38,412 nt of DNA from contig CAMOHV010000001.1 in NCBI GenBank assembly GCA_946615275.1, positions 1 through 38,412 of the forward strand. The letters run 5' to 3'. This document shows, piece after piece, positions 31,367-38,412 of this stretch. Numbering within the stretch: position 1 is the stretch's first letter; the number at the start of each line of letters is the position of its first letter. This DNA comes from an uncultured Verrucomicrobiota bacterium. GTDB taxonomy: Bacteria; Verrucomicrobiota; Kiritimatiellia; RFP12; UBA1067. The translations under genes were made by a program, and so were the position numbers. The notes below the pieces were generated by a model that saw only the letters and a list, made by a program, of their open reading frames with translations, did no database searches and was not told the origin of the DNA.

Positions 31367-34102
31367 TCACTTCACCTCGAACAAGAAGCGCCCGGAGCTG
31401 TCGGTGCCGCCGCCGAAGCCCTTCAAGACCCCGCCGGACACATACAGGACGCCTTCGAACTTGGTGGTCCCCGCGCCGGAGAACGATCCCTTGATGACGC
31501 CGGTCTTCTGGGCCACTTTGACCTTCGCAAATTTCGCGGATGTCCAGACCGACTTCGCCGACGCATGCAGCGTGACCGACGCAGTGTCCGTCACGAGCGA
31601 CTTGCCCGCCAGGCCGGTGAGCGACTGCTTGGCGTTCCACCTGGAGCCGGCCACATCATCGAACCTAAGCCCGCCGAACGTGAAGTCGCCGTCCGTCGTC
31701 CCGTCGCCGTAGAGCGCGAACCCTCCGTCGAAGACGCGGCCAGACACCTTCTTCCAGCCATACACGAACATCGCGGCCTTGTGCCCCTTCCAGTTTCCAA
31801 GGTGCGCGTTCACCTCGGCCTCGCTGAGCGAAAGGACGAATCCGCCGCCTCCGAACTTGTCCTTCGCTGCCACCTTGCCCGAGAAGGTCGCCTTGCCGCT
31901 CTTCTTCACGACCACGTTGGCATAGCCGCCGTTCGCCGCCGCCGCCGGCGCGTGCACTGCGCAGTTCCACGTGGCCACCCAAGGTTCGCCGATTTTCTCC
32001 GTCGGCTTGCCGAGAAGCTTCAGGCCGCCCCACGTACCCGTCCAGAGCGCCGCGCCGGGAGCCCTTGTCGCGGAGAAGCCGGAGGCCGACAGGCAGATGG
32101 CGTTGTCCTCGTTCACGGCAACCTCGCCCTTGACGCTCGTCGTCTTGCCGCCGCGGAACAGCTTCGCAGACCACTTTCCGTTTGAGGCGATCTTCCAGGT
32201 CGCGCTCGCCAACATCCGCTGCTGGCCGTCGAAGAAAACTCCGTTGAACTTGCCGGCATATCCCTTGGGGAACTTCGCCACGCTCAAGGTCAGCGTCGTG
32301 TTCGCCGAGCCGTATGCGTTCTTCGCGGTGACGGTGACCCTGTACGTCCCGGCCTTGGTCGGCGACCCGGTCACACGTCCCGTCTTCGGGTCGATCTTGA
32401 GCCCGGCGGGAAGGTTGCTGGCGGAGTACGTGATCGGACCCGTCCCGGCGGGGGCGGACGCCGAAAGGTCAAGCGTCGTCCCGGCCTTCAGGAACGCCGA
32501 CACGGAAGTCGGCATCCCCTCGTACTTCGGCTTCGCGGAAATCGAGAAGGTGCTCGTCGCCACCGTCACGGCGGCGCCATGCGTGACGTTCGTGTCCGTG
32601 GCGCGGACGCCCCACTTGCAGGCGCCCATCACGGTGTTGGTCTGGATGATACCGGCCTCAATGCCGTTCGTCGTGACGGCCTCGCCCACGTAGTTCGTCC
32701 CTTCAAGGACGCCGCCGAACACCTCGTACGTGGCGCCGTCCACGCCCGTCCACGCGAGGTCCACAAGCGATGGATCGGCACAGACTGCCGGCCAGGCCAA
32801 TTCAGCGCCGTTCTGCGGCGCATCCAATGTCAACTTCAACTCCTCGAAGGACATCGTCGCCAGGCCCAGCTCGCCGACCGCCGTGTTCTCGGTTTCGTTC
32901 GTGTTCTGCGCCGTGATGACGACCACATCCCCGACGCCGACGCCGATCGTCGTCTCGTCGGTCGTAAGCGGAATCGGATCGCCGCCGTTGATTTTGGCCG
33001 TCAAGGTGCCGTCCGCCTTTGCGGCGAAGGTAGCCACGCCGCCCTTGGTGGCGGTCCACTTGAGCTCGCTCGTCTCGTTCGACGCCACGGAGTCGCTCAC
33101 GAACACGCCTTCGTCGTTGGCGGGCGCATACCATTTGTCGGAGGAGCTGAGATTCGAGAAGCCAGGATTCTCCTTCGAGAACTCCGCCATAGTCTTCTTG
33201 ATGCGCTTGTCCTTGAACGTGACCTTCGCGGTCGTCGCGCCGTATGACACCGTGGAGCCGCTGAAGCCAGACGCGGCGATGCTGACATTCAATGTGTCGG
33301 CAATGATGCTCCCGTCTAGGGAAGCAGGGTCGGCAATCTCCAGGTTAAACGTCTTAGAGCCGTCGTTCGCATCCCACGCCAACGAAGCGGGGTTGAGCCT
33401 GTACTTGGCGGCGTTGCTCCCGGAGATCGTCACATTCACGCGGCCTGTCTTCTTCGACCCGCCGGAGCGCGTCACCGTGCCCGTCCATACGCCGAACTCC
33501 TGCGCGGTCGCCGCCTCGGCGTCAACCGCCACCACTCCGCTCTGCGGAGAAAGCGCGAAAACCGTCTTCTTGACGCAAAGCGCGTCGATCGCCTTGAGGA
33601 TCTCGCCTCCGACTGTCGTGCCGCGCGTGCCAACCGGCCTCGTGGAATCGCCCCATCCCGCGTAACGGACGCCGGTAGAGCGTATCACCGCGACGACCGG
33701 ATAGCCGTCGTCGGCCGCATACTTATAAAAGTACTTGTTGAAATAGTCGGGCGAAACACCGCCATACTGAGGCTGGCTTCCAGCGCCGCCCTCGCCCCAC
33801 CTGTTCAGAAGCACCATGTAGAACTGGTAGTCCCTAACCATGGCAGCGAACTGCGCCGATTCCAGCGTCCTTTCCACGAACGCCGCGCAATGGCTGCATC
33901 CCTCGCCATCGCTTCTGTCGTTGATCATCACGAGAAATATTGGAAAGCCGGTGGTCTTCGCGGCCTTGAGGACGCCGTCCATGTTCCGCGTCCAGACGTT
34001 GGGCGACGTCCCCGTCCCCACTTGCGGCAGGGTGAAGGACATGGCCGCGCCGGCCATCATCACCATTGCGACAACAACCAATCTCTTCAGTGTTTTTTTC
34101 AT
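31367..34102 (-). CDS. Large secreted thioredoxin-domain protein (CSHC) with Ig-like and beta modules
   Basis: 911 residues. Signal peptide (MKKTLKRLVVVAMVMMAGAAMS), then a thioredoxin-like domain with DGVLKAAKTTGFPIFLVMIN, GEGCSHCAAF (Cys69/Cys72), and DGYPVVAVIRSTG. Residues about 190-290 form a calx-beta/Ig-like segment (GVWTGTVTRSGGSKKTGRVN, YGATTAKVTF). Residues about 520-620 hold a clear He_PIG putative-Ig domain (ITYSASNLPAGLKIDPKTGR, VTGSPTKAGTYRVTVTAKNA). The rest are beta modules as in the two sister proteins (YAGKFNGVFFDGQQ, VIKGSFSGAGTTKFEGVLYV). AAAGAGGTAG precedes the ATG. Secreted; likely surface-bound adhesion or maturation factor. Confidence 0.8.
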   Translation of the reverse strand: MKKTLKRLVVVAMVMMAGAAMSFTLPQVGTGTSPNVWTRNMDGVLKAAKTTGFPIFLVMINDRSDGEGCSHCAAFVERTLESAQFAAMVRDYQFYMVLLNRWGEGGAGSQPQYGGVSPDYFNKYFYKYAADDGYPVVAVIRSTGVRYAGWGDSTRPVGTRGTTVGGEILKAIDALCVKKTVFALSPQSGVVAVDAEAATAQEFGVWTGTVTRSGGSKKTGRVNVTISGSNAAKYRLNPASLAWDANDGSKTFNLEIADPASLDGSIIADTLNVSIAASGFSGSTVSYGATTAKVTFKDKRIKKTMAEFSKENPGFSNLSSSDKWYAPANDEGVFVSDSVASNETSELKWTATKGGVATFAAKADGTLTAKINGGDPIPLTTDETTIGVGVGDVVVITAQNTNETENTAVGELGLATMSFEELKLTLDAPQNGAELAWPAVCADPSLVDLAWTGVDGATYEVFGGVLEGTNYVGEAVTTNGIEAGIIQTNTVMGACKWGVRATDTNVTHGAAVTVATSTFSISAKPKYEGMPTSVSAFLKAGTTLDLSASAPAGTGPITYSASNLPAGLKIDPKTGRVTGSPTKAGTYRVTVTAKNAYGSANTTLTLSVAKFPKGYAGKFNGVFFDGQQRMLASATWKIASNGKWSAKLFRGGKTTSVKGEVAVNEDNAICLSASGFSATRAPGAALWTGTWGGLKLLGKPTEKIGEPWVATWNCAVHAPAAAANGGYANVVVKKSGKATFSGKVAAKDKFGGGGFVLSLSEAEVNAHLGNWKGHKAAMFVYGWKKVSGRVFDGGFALYGDGTTDGDFTFGGLRFDDVAGSRWNAKQSLTGLAGKSLVTDTASVTLHASAKSVWTSAKFAKVKVAQKTGVIKGSFSGAGTTKFEGVLYVSGGVLKGFGGGTDSSGRFLFEVK

Positions 34103-34144
34103 TTGACTACCTCTTTTGGGGGTTGGGTTGACGTTTAAAATGAA

Positions 34145-35362
34145 TCACCGTATCCGCTTTATGCGAGGGCCCTTCGCCGACTTGGAGTCCTTCAAAGGAA
34201 TCTTGCAGTCTATCTTCGTCTTGTCGAACAGCTCGAGGAACTTCATGCGCGTCATTTCCTTCAGCATCGTCTTCTTCAACCTGTCATAAGCCTCCTCGGA
34301 GCTGTACTCCGGCACGATCAACTCCTTCTCCAGCTTGACCTGCGCCAACTCCACCGTCTCCTCCTCGTCATCCTTCTGGGGATTCCTCTTCAAAAGCTTC
34401 ACCACATGCCATGCCTCCGGCGTCTCGACTACGCCGCTGATCTCGCCATCCTTGAGGCTTGCGCACGCTTCGGCAATCTCCGCGGGCAGCATGTCCTTCG
34501 TGAACTTGACGTTCGCCTCGCCATGGTCGTCCATCAAAATCCCGTTCGTCTCCGCGCTGTCGCAGTCGCTCCATTTCTGCGCGGCCACACCGATGTCCAT
34601 CCCCCTCTTCAACTTCTTCTGTATATCTTCTATCAAGACGCGCTTGAAGGCGTTCGTCTCAAGAGCGGCCAGATTCCTGGCATGCCTGAATTTCACGAAC
34701 TCCTGGACCTTGTCGCCGTCGATCTTGACATCCTTTTCGAGCACCTCCGTCCTGTACGCCTTCCAGTAGAGGGCGTTCGTGAGATTATGCTCGTAGAACG
34801 ACTCTCCCGAATCAATCAGCTTTATCAGCGCCTCGCCCACCGTCCCCATGCGACCGTATGCCTCATGCGCCTTTGCCCGGTACTCATCAAACTCCTTCGG
34901 GGCAACGGTGAGCCCGATGCGCTTCGCCTCGACCGCGAACACCGCGTACTCCAGATACTCCTTCAAAAGCTTTCTGCACCGGGTCTGGAACGAGATCTCC
35001 TTCACCGCCGCATTTCCGGCGGCCATCATGTCCGGGCGGTCTATACCCGAGCAAAGCGCCGCAACATGCTTGCGCAGAAGCCCCCACTTCAACTTGTCGC
35101 CTTCCACGTCCACGAGGACGTCGTCGTCTTTCAAAGACGCCAGAATGTCCTCCGTCCTGACCTTCTTCGTCTTCTTTGGATCCTTCACCACCGACACGGC
35201 GCCTTGCTGCACTTTCCCGCCGAGAACCGCCTTTGTCAGGGGATCGGCGACAACGGCTCGCTTGCTTTTAGCCCCCCCTTGCTCTTTTCCGGGGGGCGTC
35301 TGCTCCGCGCAATGCGCAACAACTGCGAATGCGGCGGATATTGCTAGGATCAATGTCTTCAT
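34145..35362 (-). CDS. SurA/PpiC-like peptidyl-prolyl isomerase
   Basis: 405 residues. A signal peptide (MKTLILAISAAFAVVAHCA) is followed by a charged linker. A SurA_N-like helical part lies at about 95-245 (AVKEISFQTRCRKLLKEYLE, APKEFDEYRAKAHEAYGRMG). A parvulin domain spans about 250-345: RVLIEDIQKKLKRGMD, FTKDMLPAEIAEACASLKDG, EISGVVETPEAWHVVKLLKR, the last being the family's most recognisable piece. It assists folding of exported proteins in the periplasm. It sits just upstream of the three secreted thioredoxin-fold genes and just downstream of the 12-Cys protein, so it probably serves them. Confidence 0.85.
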   Translation of the reverse strand: MKTLILAISAAFAVVAHCAEQTPPGKEQGGAKSKRAVVADPLTKAVLGGKVQQGAVSVVKDPKKTKKVRTEDILASLKDDDVLVDVEGDKLKWGLLRKHVAALCSGIDRPDMMAAGNAAVKEISFQTRCRKLLKEYLEYAVFAVEAKRIGLTVAPKEFDEYRAKAHEAYGRMGTVGEALIKLIDSGESFYEHNLTNALYWKAYRTEVLEKDVKIDGDKVQEFVKFRHARNLAALETNAFKRVLIEDIQKKLKRGMDIGVAAQKWSDCDSAETNGILMDDHGEANVKFTKDMLPAEIAEACASLKDGEISGVVETPEAWHVVKLLKRNPQKDDEEETVELAQVKLEKELIVPEYSSEEAYDRLKKTMLKEMTRMKFLELFDKTKIDCKIPLKDSKSAKGPRIKRIR

Positions 35363-35459
35363 GTTCTTATTAACAATGGGTGGGGAAAGATTCTACCTTC
35401 CCCCACCCATCTTGCATACTTTGAAGTATGCCCTTGGAATTAGACCGTCTCAGACGACC
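35363..35459 (-). promoter_or_regulatory. Structured intergenic region with two inverted repeats
   Basis: ATGGGTGGGG (35376-35385) pairs with CCCCACCCAT (35401-35410), a perfect 10-bp stem. GCATACTT (35414-35421) pairs with AAGTATGC (35424-35431) across 2 nt. A shorter palindrome CGTCTCAGACG follows next to the upstream stop. No T-run follows the stems on the minus strand, so they do not look like a classic terminator. They may protect or process the mRNA end of the strongly expressed upstream gene. A weak -10 (GGTAGAAT) sits inside the large stem-loop. Confidence 0.6.
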
Positions 35460-36248
35460 TTACTCCTCCTCGACATAGACGCCAGCGAGCTTCATAGCAG
35501 CAGCCTCCGTCTTGGCCGAGGCCGTGAAGGTGGCCTTCCAGGTGCCGCCGAACACATCCGTATCCGCGCAATCGCAGAGGAAGCAGTTCTCCTCGCCAAC
35601 GCAGGGATAGGTGCCGACGAACCAGCCACTGTAGCTCTTGGGCGTGAGGATCGGATCGCAGCCCTTGGGGTTCTTGCAGTAGCCCGAACCAGCCTTGGTG
35701 ACCTTGAAGTTGACCTTGCCGAAAGCAGAGGCCCAGAAGGAGACCGCGCTGAGATCGATGTCGCCAGTGTCGACGAGACTGCTGACGTCCGCGTCCTCAG
35801 CCCTCAGGAAGAGGGCGGAATCGAGCGTGAGCGACTTGCCGGGCTTGACCGATTCCTCGAAGTCACGAGCCTGATCGAGGCTCTTGCCGAAGACGGACCA
35901 AACAACGAGCTCAACCTCAGAGGCAAACTGGAAGGACTTCTTGCCAGCCTTGATCGTGGCAAAGAACATGCCCTCGGAGTAGCAGCACTGACCATCATCG
36001 CCGCAGACCTCGCCGATGAGAGCAAGCGCGCCCTTGCGGATCGTGATCTTGCCAACGGTCTTGTAGTCAGCCTTGGCGGTGGAGACGGAGACAACAGCCT
36101 TGCCGTTGCCAGTCACCTTGAACACCGCAATGCAGTCGGTGTCAGAAGTACCACCACCGCAGTTCTCGCACTCCTTCCAGCCAAAGCCAGCAGCCTGGGC
36201 CGCGAAGGTCATCGCTACGGCAGCGGCAGCAATCATCAATTTCTTCAT
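35460..36248 (-). CDS. Secreted 12-cysteine protein with beta-rich fold
   Basis: 262 residues. Signal peptide MKKLMIAAAAVAMTFAAQA, then a mature domain with 12 cysteines in four groups (CENCGGGTSDTDC, VCGDDGQCC, YCKNPKGC, CVGEENCFLCDC). Short strands such as DYKTVGKITIRKGALALIG and FGKVNFKVTKAG recall the beta modules of the three thioredoxin-domain proteins downstream. Lysine is encoded almost only by AAG and the codon choice is narrow, as in highly expressed genes. AAGGAAAC before ATG 36248 is a good ribosome site. A strong promoter at 36545-36573 and a leader of about 290 nt precede it. Likely an abundant envelope or surface protein needing disulfide formation. No known family recognised. 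Confidence 0.75.
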   Translation of the reverse strand: MKKLMIAAAAVAMTFAAQAAGFGWKECENCGGGTSDTDCIAVFKVTGNGKAVVSVSTAKADYKTVGKITIRKGALALIGEVCGDDGQCCYSEGMFFATIKAGKKSFQFASEVELVVWSVFGKSLDQARDFEESVKPGKSLTLDSALFLRAEDADVSSLVDTGDIDLSAVSFWASAFGKVNFKVTKAGSGYCKNPKGCDPILTPKSYSGWFVGTYPCVGEENCFLCDCADTDVFGGTWKATFTASAKTEAAAMKLAGVYVEEE

Positions 36249-36544
36249 TTGTTTGTTTCCTTTTGCTTTCTCTCCACTCGGTGGATTTCCCACCTCGCTT
36301 CGAACCGGAGTCTCCCGGTTGATCCATTTTCACTGGCGGTATCGTGCCACCCCACTTTGTTACACCCGCGTGAGCACGGTCGACACACATGTCATGCCAT
36401 TCAGCCTCGCCTCGACGGTTTGAGTTTCGCATCTCGACTTGACCGATCTCCCGATCTCCACGCGGGTCAACTTCCATTGCGCCCGGTTTTACCTAGGCCC
36501 GGACTCAACATCCGAAACCCACCTGGATACCCGAAGACGCGAAA
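36249..36544 (-). promoter_or_regulatory. Long structured 5' leader of the 12-Cys gene
   Basis: About 290 nt between the predicted transcript start (near 36538) and ATG 36248. I see no credible gene in it. It can fold: ACCCGCGTG and CACGCGGGT (36459-36467 with 36364-36372) form a 9-bp long-range helix enclosing 86 nt; AACCGG/CCGGTT (36303-36308, 36315-36320) and GGTGG/CCACC (36280-36284, 36290-36294) form small hairpins just before the ribosome site; GGUGG/CCGCC (36347-36351, 36335-36339) adds another. It matches no riboswitch class that I can recognise. Confidence 0.55.
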
Positions 36545-36573
36545 AGTATACCAAACCTTTCGCGCGCCGTCAA
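36545..36573 (-). promoter_or_regulatory. Strong promoter of the 12-Cys gene
   Basis: Minus strand: TTGACG (36573 to 36568), 17-bp spacer ending in TGG, TATACT (36550 to 36545). This is near-consensus with an extended -10. It starts directly after the A9/T9 terminator that follows rpoN, so the 12-Cys gene is a separate transcription unit. Confidence 0.7.
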
Positions 36574-36583
36574 GGGTGATAAT

Positions 36584-36604
36584 AAAAAAAAATCATTTTT
36601 TTTT
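36584..36604. terminator. A9-TCA-T9 palindrome, probable terminator of rpoN
   Basis: Nine A (36584-36592), TCA, nine T (36596-36604). It lies 22 bp past the rpoN stop. The T-run, read on either strand, favours transcript release, though the stem itself is only A-T pairs; the adjoining GCCGCG may add strength. Confidence 0.5.
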
Positions 36605-36626
36605 CGCGGCGCATTCCACCCTTTTT

Positions 36627-38183
36627 TCATGCGTGTTTCCTGCGCTGCGACGAACTGGGGATTCTCTCCGCGTCGCGGTATTTCGCCACAGTGCGGCGCG
36701 AAAGGCGGAAACCCTCGTCGTTGAGCTTGGCCGCGATCGCGTCGTCGGAGAGCGGACGCGACGGATCCTCGGCGGCGACGAGCGCGCGGATGCGCGCCTT
36801 CGCCTGGGCCGGCGTGACGACGCCGGACTCCGTGGCTATGCCGCTCGCGAAGAGGCTGCGCAGCTCCACGGTGCCGAACGGCGTCGTCATGTACTTGCCG
36901 TTCACCGCGCGCGAGACGGTCGAGTCGTCGAGCCCGACGCGCTTGGCGATCTCCGACTGCGAGAGCGGGCCGAGCCCCTCCTTGCCCTTCTCGAAGAATC
37001 CGGGCTGCGCGTCGATGATCGCCTGCGCAACCCGGCGCAGCTTGTCCTGCCTTTCGTCGAGGAGATCCTCCAGCATCTCGGCGTCGCGCACATAGCCTCG
37101 TATCGCGGCGCGCGCGTCCGCAGGGAGCGAACTGTCGTCCGCCATGCTGCGGTAGGTGCGCGAGATGACGATCTTCGGAATGGCGCCGTCGGTGACGACG
37201 GCGCGCCATCTGCCGTTCTTCCTCACTGCGTGGATCTCCGGGTAGATGTACTGGGGCTCGTCGGGGCCGACATGCCGCCCGACGCCCCCGCCGGACGCGT
37301 CCAGGTGCTGCAGGGCCGGCCTGCGGCTGAAAAGCCTGAACTCGCCCTTCAGCGCATTCCACTCCTCCTCCGACAGGCCCAGCTCGGCGCGGACCTTCTC
37401 GAAGCGCCCCGCGACGAGATCGTCGAGGTGATGCTCGACCACGGCGCGCACTTCGTCCTCCCAGGGCGAGTCGTCGAAGCGGTCCATCTGCGCAAGGAGG
37501 CATTCGCGGAGGTCGCGCGCGGCGATGCCGGGCGGATCGAACGTGCTGCAGATGCGCCTCTGCACGGAGAGGAGCGTCCGCTCGTCCACGTGCGACGTCA
37601 TCACGATGTCCGGGATGGAGCCGACGAAGTAGCCGCTGTCGTCAAGGTTGCCCAGCACAATCACTGCTGCGGCCCTCTCCTCCTTCGAGAAGTCGGATGC
37701 GAAGACCTGGCGGAGGAGATGCTGGTCAAGGGTCTCCTCCGCGACGAGGGAATCGAACAGGTACTGGCGGCGCTCCTCGCGGGCGGCGTCGGCCTTGCTC
37801 CCGTTCTCGCGCACGCTTGCGAGGCGCCGTTCGTCGGCGTCGTCGGCCGGGGCCGACTCCATGTTGCCCATGTACTCGGCCGTCCGCCCGTCCTCGGACG
37901 AGAGGGTGCGCGCGGCGGCCTCGCCGTCCGGCGCGAAGTCGAGCGGCACGTCGCTGTCCGCCGCGGACTTCCCGCCGGGGGGATCGCCCACCACGGAGGA
38001 CAGCACCGGCTCGTCGCGCCACCTCACGTCCTCTATCGCCGGGTTCGCCTCCAGCTTCTGCCTGAGCTCCGCGCGCAGATCCTGGACCGTGGCCTGCAGA
38101 AGACTAGACGCCATGTACTGCTGTGGCGACATCTTCTGCGCAAGGCTCGGCACCTGCGCCATGCTGTAGTTCATCTCCGGCAT
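36627..38183 (-). CDS. rpoN: RNA polymerase sigma-54 factor
   Basis: 518 residues, full length. Region I is Gln/Leu-rich (MAQVPSLAQKMSPQQYMASS, LLQATVQDLRAELRQKL) and would contact bacterial enhancer-binding ATPases. An acidic region II follows (about 60-130). The core-binding region has ETLDQHLLRQVF and STFDPPGIAARDLRECLLAQ (family hallmark PPGIxARxLxECL). The DNA-binding part has SEIAKRVGLDDSTVSRAVNG (helix-turn-helix) and KYMTTPFGTVELRSLFASGI. Near the end, LSRRTVAKYRDA is the RpoN box (consensus ARRTVAKYR) that reads the -24 element. It directs transcription of genes with GG-N10-GC promoters, once activated. The promoter with extended -10 lies 7 nt before the ATG, suggesting a leaderless mRNA. 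Confidence 0.97.
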   Translation of the reverse strand: MPEMNYSMAQVPSLAQKMSPQQYMASSLLQATVQDLRAELRQKLEANPAIEDVRWRDEPVLSSVVGDPPGGKSAADSDVPLDFAPDGEAAARTLSSEDGRTAEYMGNMESAPADDADERRLASVRENGSKADAAREERRQYLFDSLVAEETLDQHLLRQVFASDFSKEERAAAVIVLGNLDDSGYFVGSIPDIVMTSHVDERTLLSVQRRICSTFDPPGIAARDLRECLLAQMDRFDDSPWEDEVRAVVEHHLDDLVAGRFEKVRAELGLSEEEWNALKGEFRLFSRRPALQHLDASGGGVGRHVGPDEPQYIYPEIHAVRKNGRWRAVVTDGAIPKIVISRTYRSMADDSSLPADARAAIRGYVRDAEMLEDLLDERQDKLRRVAQAIIDAQPGFFEKGKEGLGPLSQSEIAKRVGLDDSTVSRAVNGKYMTTPFGTVELRSLFASGIATESGVVTPAQAKARIRALVAAEDPSRPLSDDAIAAKLNDEGFRLSRRTVAKYRDAERIPSSSQRRKHA

Positions 38184-38190
38184 GGGTGGT

Positions 38191-38199
38191 ATTTTACCA
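38191..38199 (-). promoter_or_regulatory. Extended -10 promoter of rpoN, leaderless
   Basis: Minus strand: ATATATGGTAAAATACCACCC, with TAAAAT (38196 to 38191) after TGG. The ATG at 38183 is 7 nt downstream, so transcript and coding start nearly coincide. No clear -35 is visible. Confidence 0.6.
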
Positions 38200-38235
38200 T
38201 ATATTGGCCGAGGATGGACGGGGGAACGTCGAGAA

Positions 38236-38380
38236 TTAAATCGGCGGCTTCGCCGCCTGTAAATCGGCCGCCTTCGGCGGCCTTTAAATCGCCGCTTCGC
38301 GGCTTTAAAGTGAAATGACGCTTCATCTTTTAAAGGCGGCGAAGCCGCCGATTTAACAATTTAAAGGCCGAAGGCCGATT
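38236..38380. repeat. REP-like array of five GC-rich hairpins
   Basis: Stems with 3-nt TTC or GAA loops: 38243-38257 (6 bp), 38266-38282 (7 bp), 38291-38303 (5 bp), 38335-38349 (6 bp) and 38366-38376 (4 bp). They are separated by TTTAAA or AAATC. The block 38236-38258 recurs exactly, inverted, at 38334-38356 (23 nt). The array starts about 40 bp upstream of the rpoN promoter. No similar unit was seen elsewhere in the window. Confidence 0.85.
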
Positions 38381-38412
38381 CAACCTACATCAAAGGTCTC
38401 GCCTCAATCAAT

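Noticed and set aside
36295..36320. tRNA-like T-loop (GGTTCGAAG) on the minus strand
   Set aside because: The 5-bp T-stem cannot form and no acceptor or anticodon arm fits around it.
36335..36353. T-box-like GGGGTGGCACGATACCGCC in the leader
   Set aside because: The T-box core needs UGGNACC in one block; here extra bases interrupt it, no specifier stem was found, and the downstream gene is not an amino-acid gene.
36142..36477. 111-codon minus-strand frame overlapping the leader
   Set aside because: It has no family pattern and ends inside the signal-peptide region of the real gene in another frame; it has no ribosome site.
34848..38318. 1156-codon plus-strand open frame opposite rpoN, the leader and the 12-Cys gene
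   Set aside because: It has no domain pattern, crosses the promoter, terminator and T-runs, and is the mirror of real minus-strand genes with strong GC codon bias.
38236..38380. CRISPR array
   Set aside because: The units are palindromes of different length with A/T spacers of a few bases, not constant repeats with unique spacers of about 30 nt.

Overview
The window comes from a GC-rich, Gram-negative-type genome. The first gene is an LpxC (lipid A) homologue. An MsbA-like exporter, an AsmA-like protein, a LolA-like protein, a SurA/PpiC-like foldase and a full-length sigma-54 are also present. Secreted thioredoxin-fold proteins with long beta-rich tails, a MurC-like ligase with an unusual P-loop, and high GC point to the PVC group. 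A Kiritimatiellota-type gut or sediment bacterium is my best guess, but this is inferred from protein style only. No tRNA, rRNA, transposase, integrase or CRISPR array was seen.

Layout. (1) Positions 1-7075, minus strand: one probable operon reading from a UPF0237 ACT protein through UPF0210, a TPR protein, a LolA-like protein, an AsmA-like protein with Ala-rich repeats, a MurC-like ligase and a secreted thioredoxin-fold protein to LpxC, which runs off the left edge. (2) Positions 7204-20357, almost all plus strand: a surface-glycan locus with a kinase-like protein, a hexapeptide acetyltransferase, two GT2 and two GT4 glycosyltransferases, an RgpF-like protein, a FrhB/pyruvyltransferase fusion and a second pyruvyltransferase. 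Three DUF1796-type papain-like proteins and one more distant Cys-motif protein lie between them. Most genes overlap by 4-22 nt, which suggests translational coupling. (3) Positions 20432-22411: an ABC exporter with its own promoter. (4) Positions 22417-36248, minus strand: a second envelope cluster. It starts with a strongly promoted 12-cysteine secreted protein behind a leader of about 290 nt. After it come a PpiC foldase, three secreted proteins with thioredoxin CxxC motifs (CSHC, CGKC, CPNC), a lipoprotein, an O-antigen-ligase-like membrane protein, a HEAT-type protein, LicD and an EpsG-like polymerase. (5) Positions 36627-38183, minus strand: rpoN, with an array of GC-rich hairpins upstream of it.

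How the parts fit. The plus-strand locus probably builds and modifies a surface polysaccharide (pyruvylation, acetylation, phosphorylation), with the MsbA-like protein moving lipid-linked material. LicD, EpsG and the O-antigen-ligase-like protein in the minus cluster would modify, polymerise and attach glycans, while the thioredoxin-fold proteins and the foldase would mature cysteine-containing surface proteins. Seven promoters can be read directly. All carry an extended -10 (TGN), and five place the -10 only 7-9 nt before the start codon, which predicts leaderless mRNAs.
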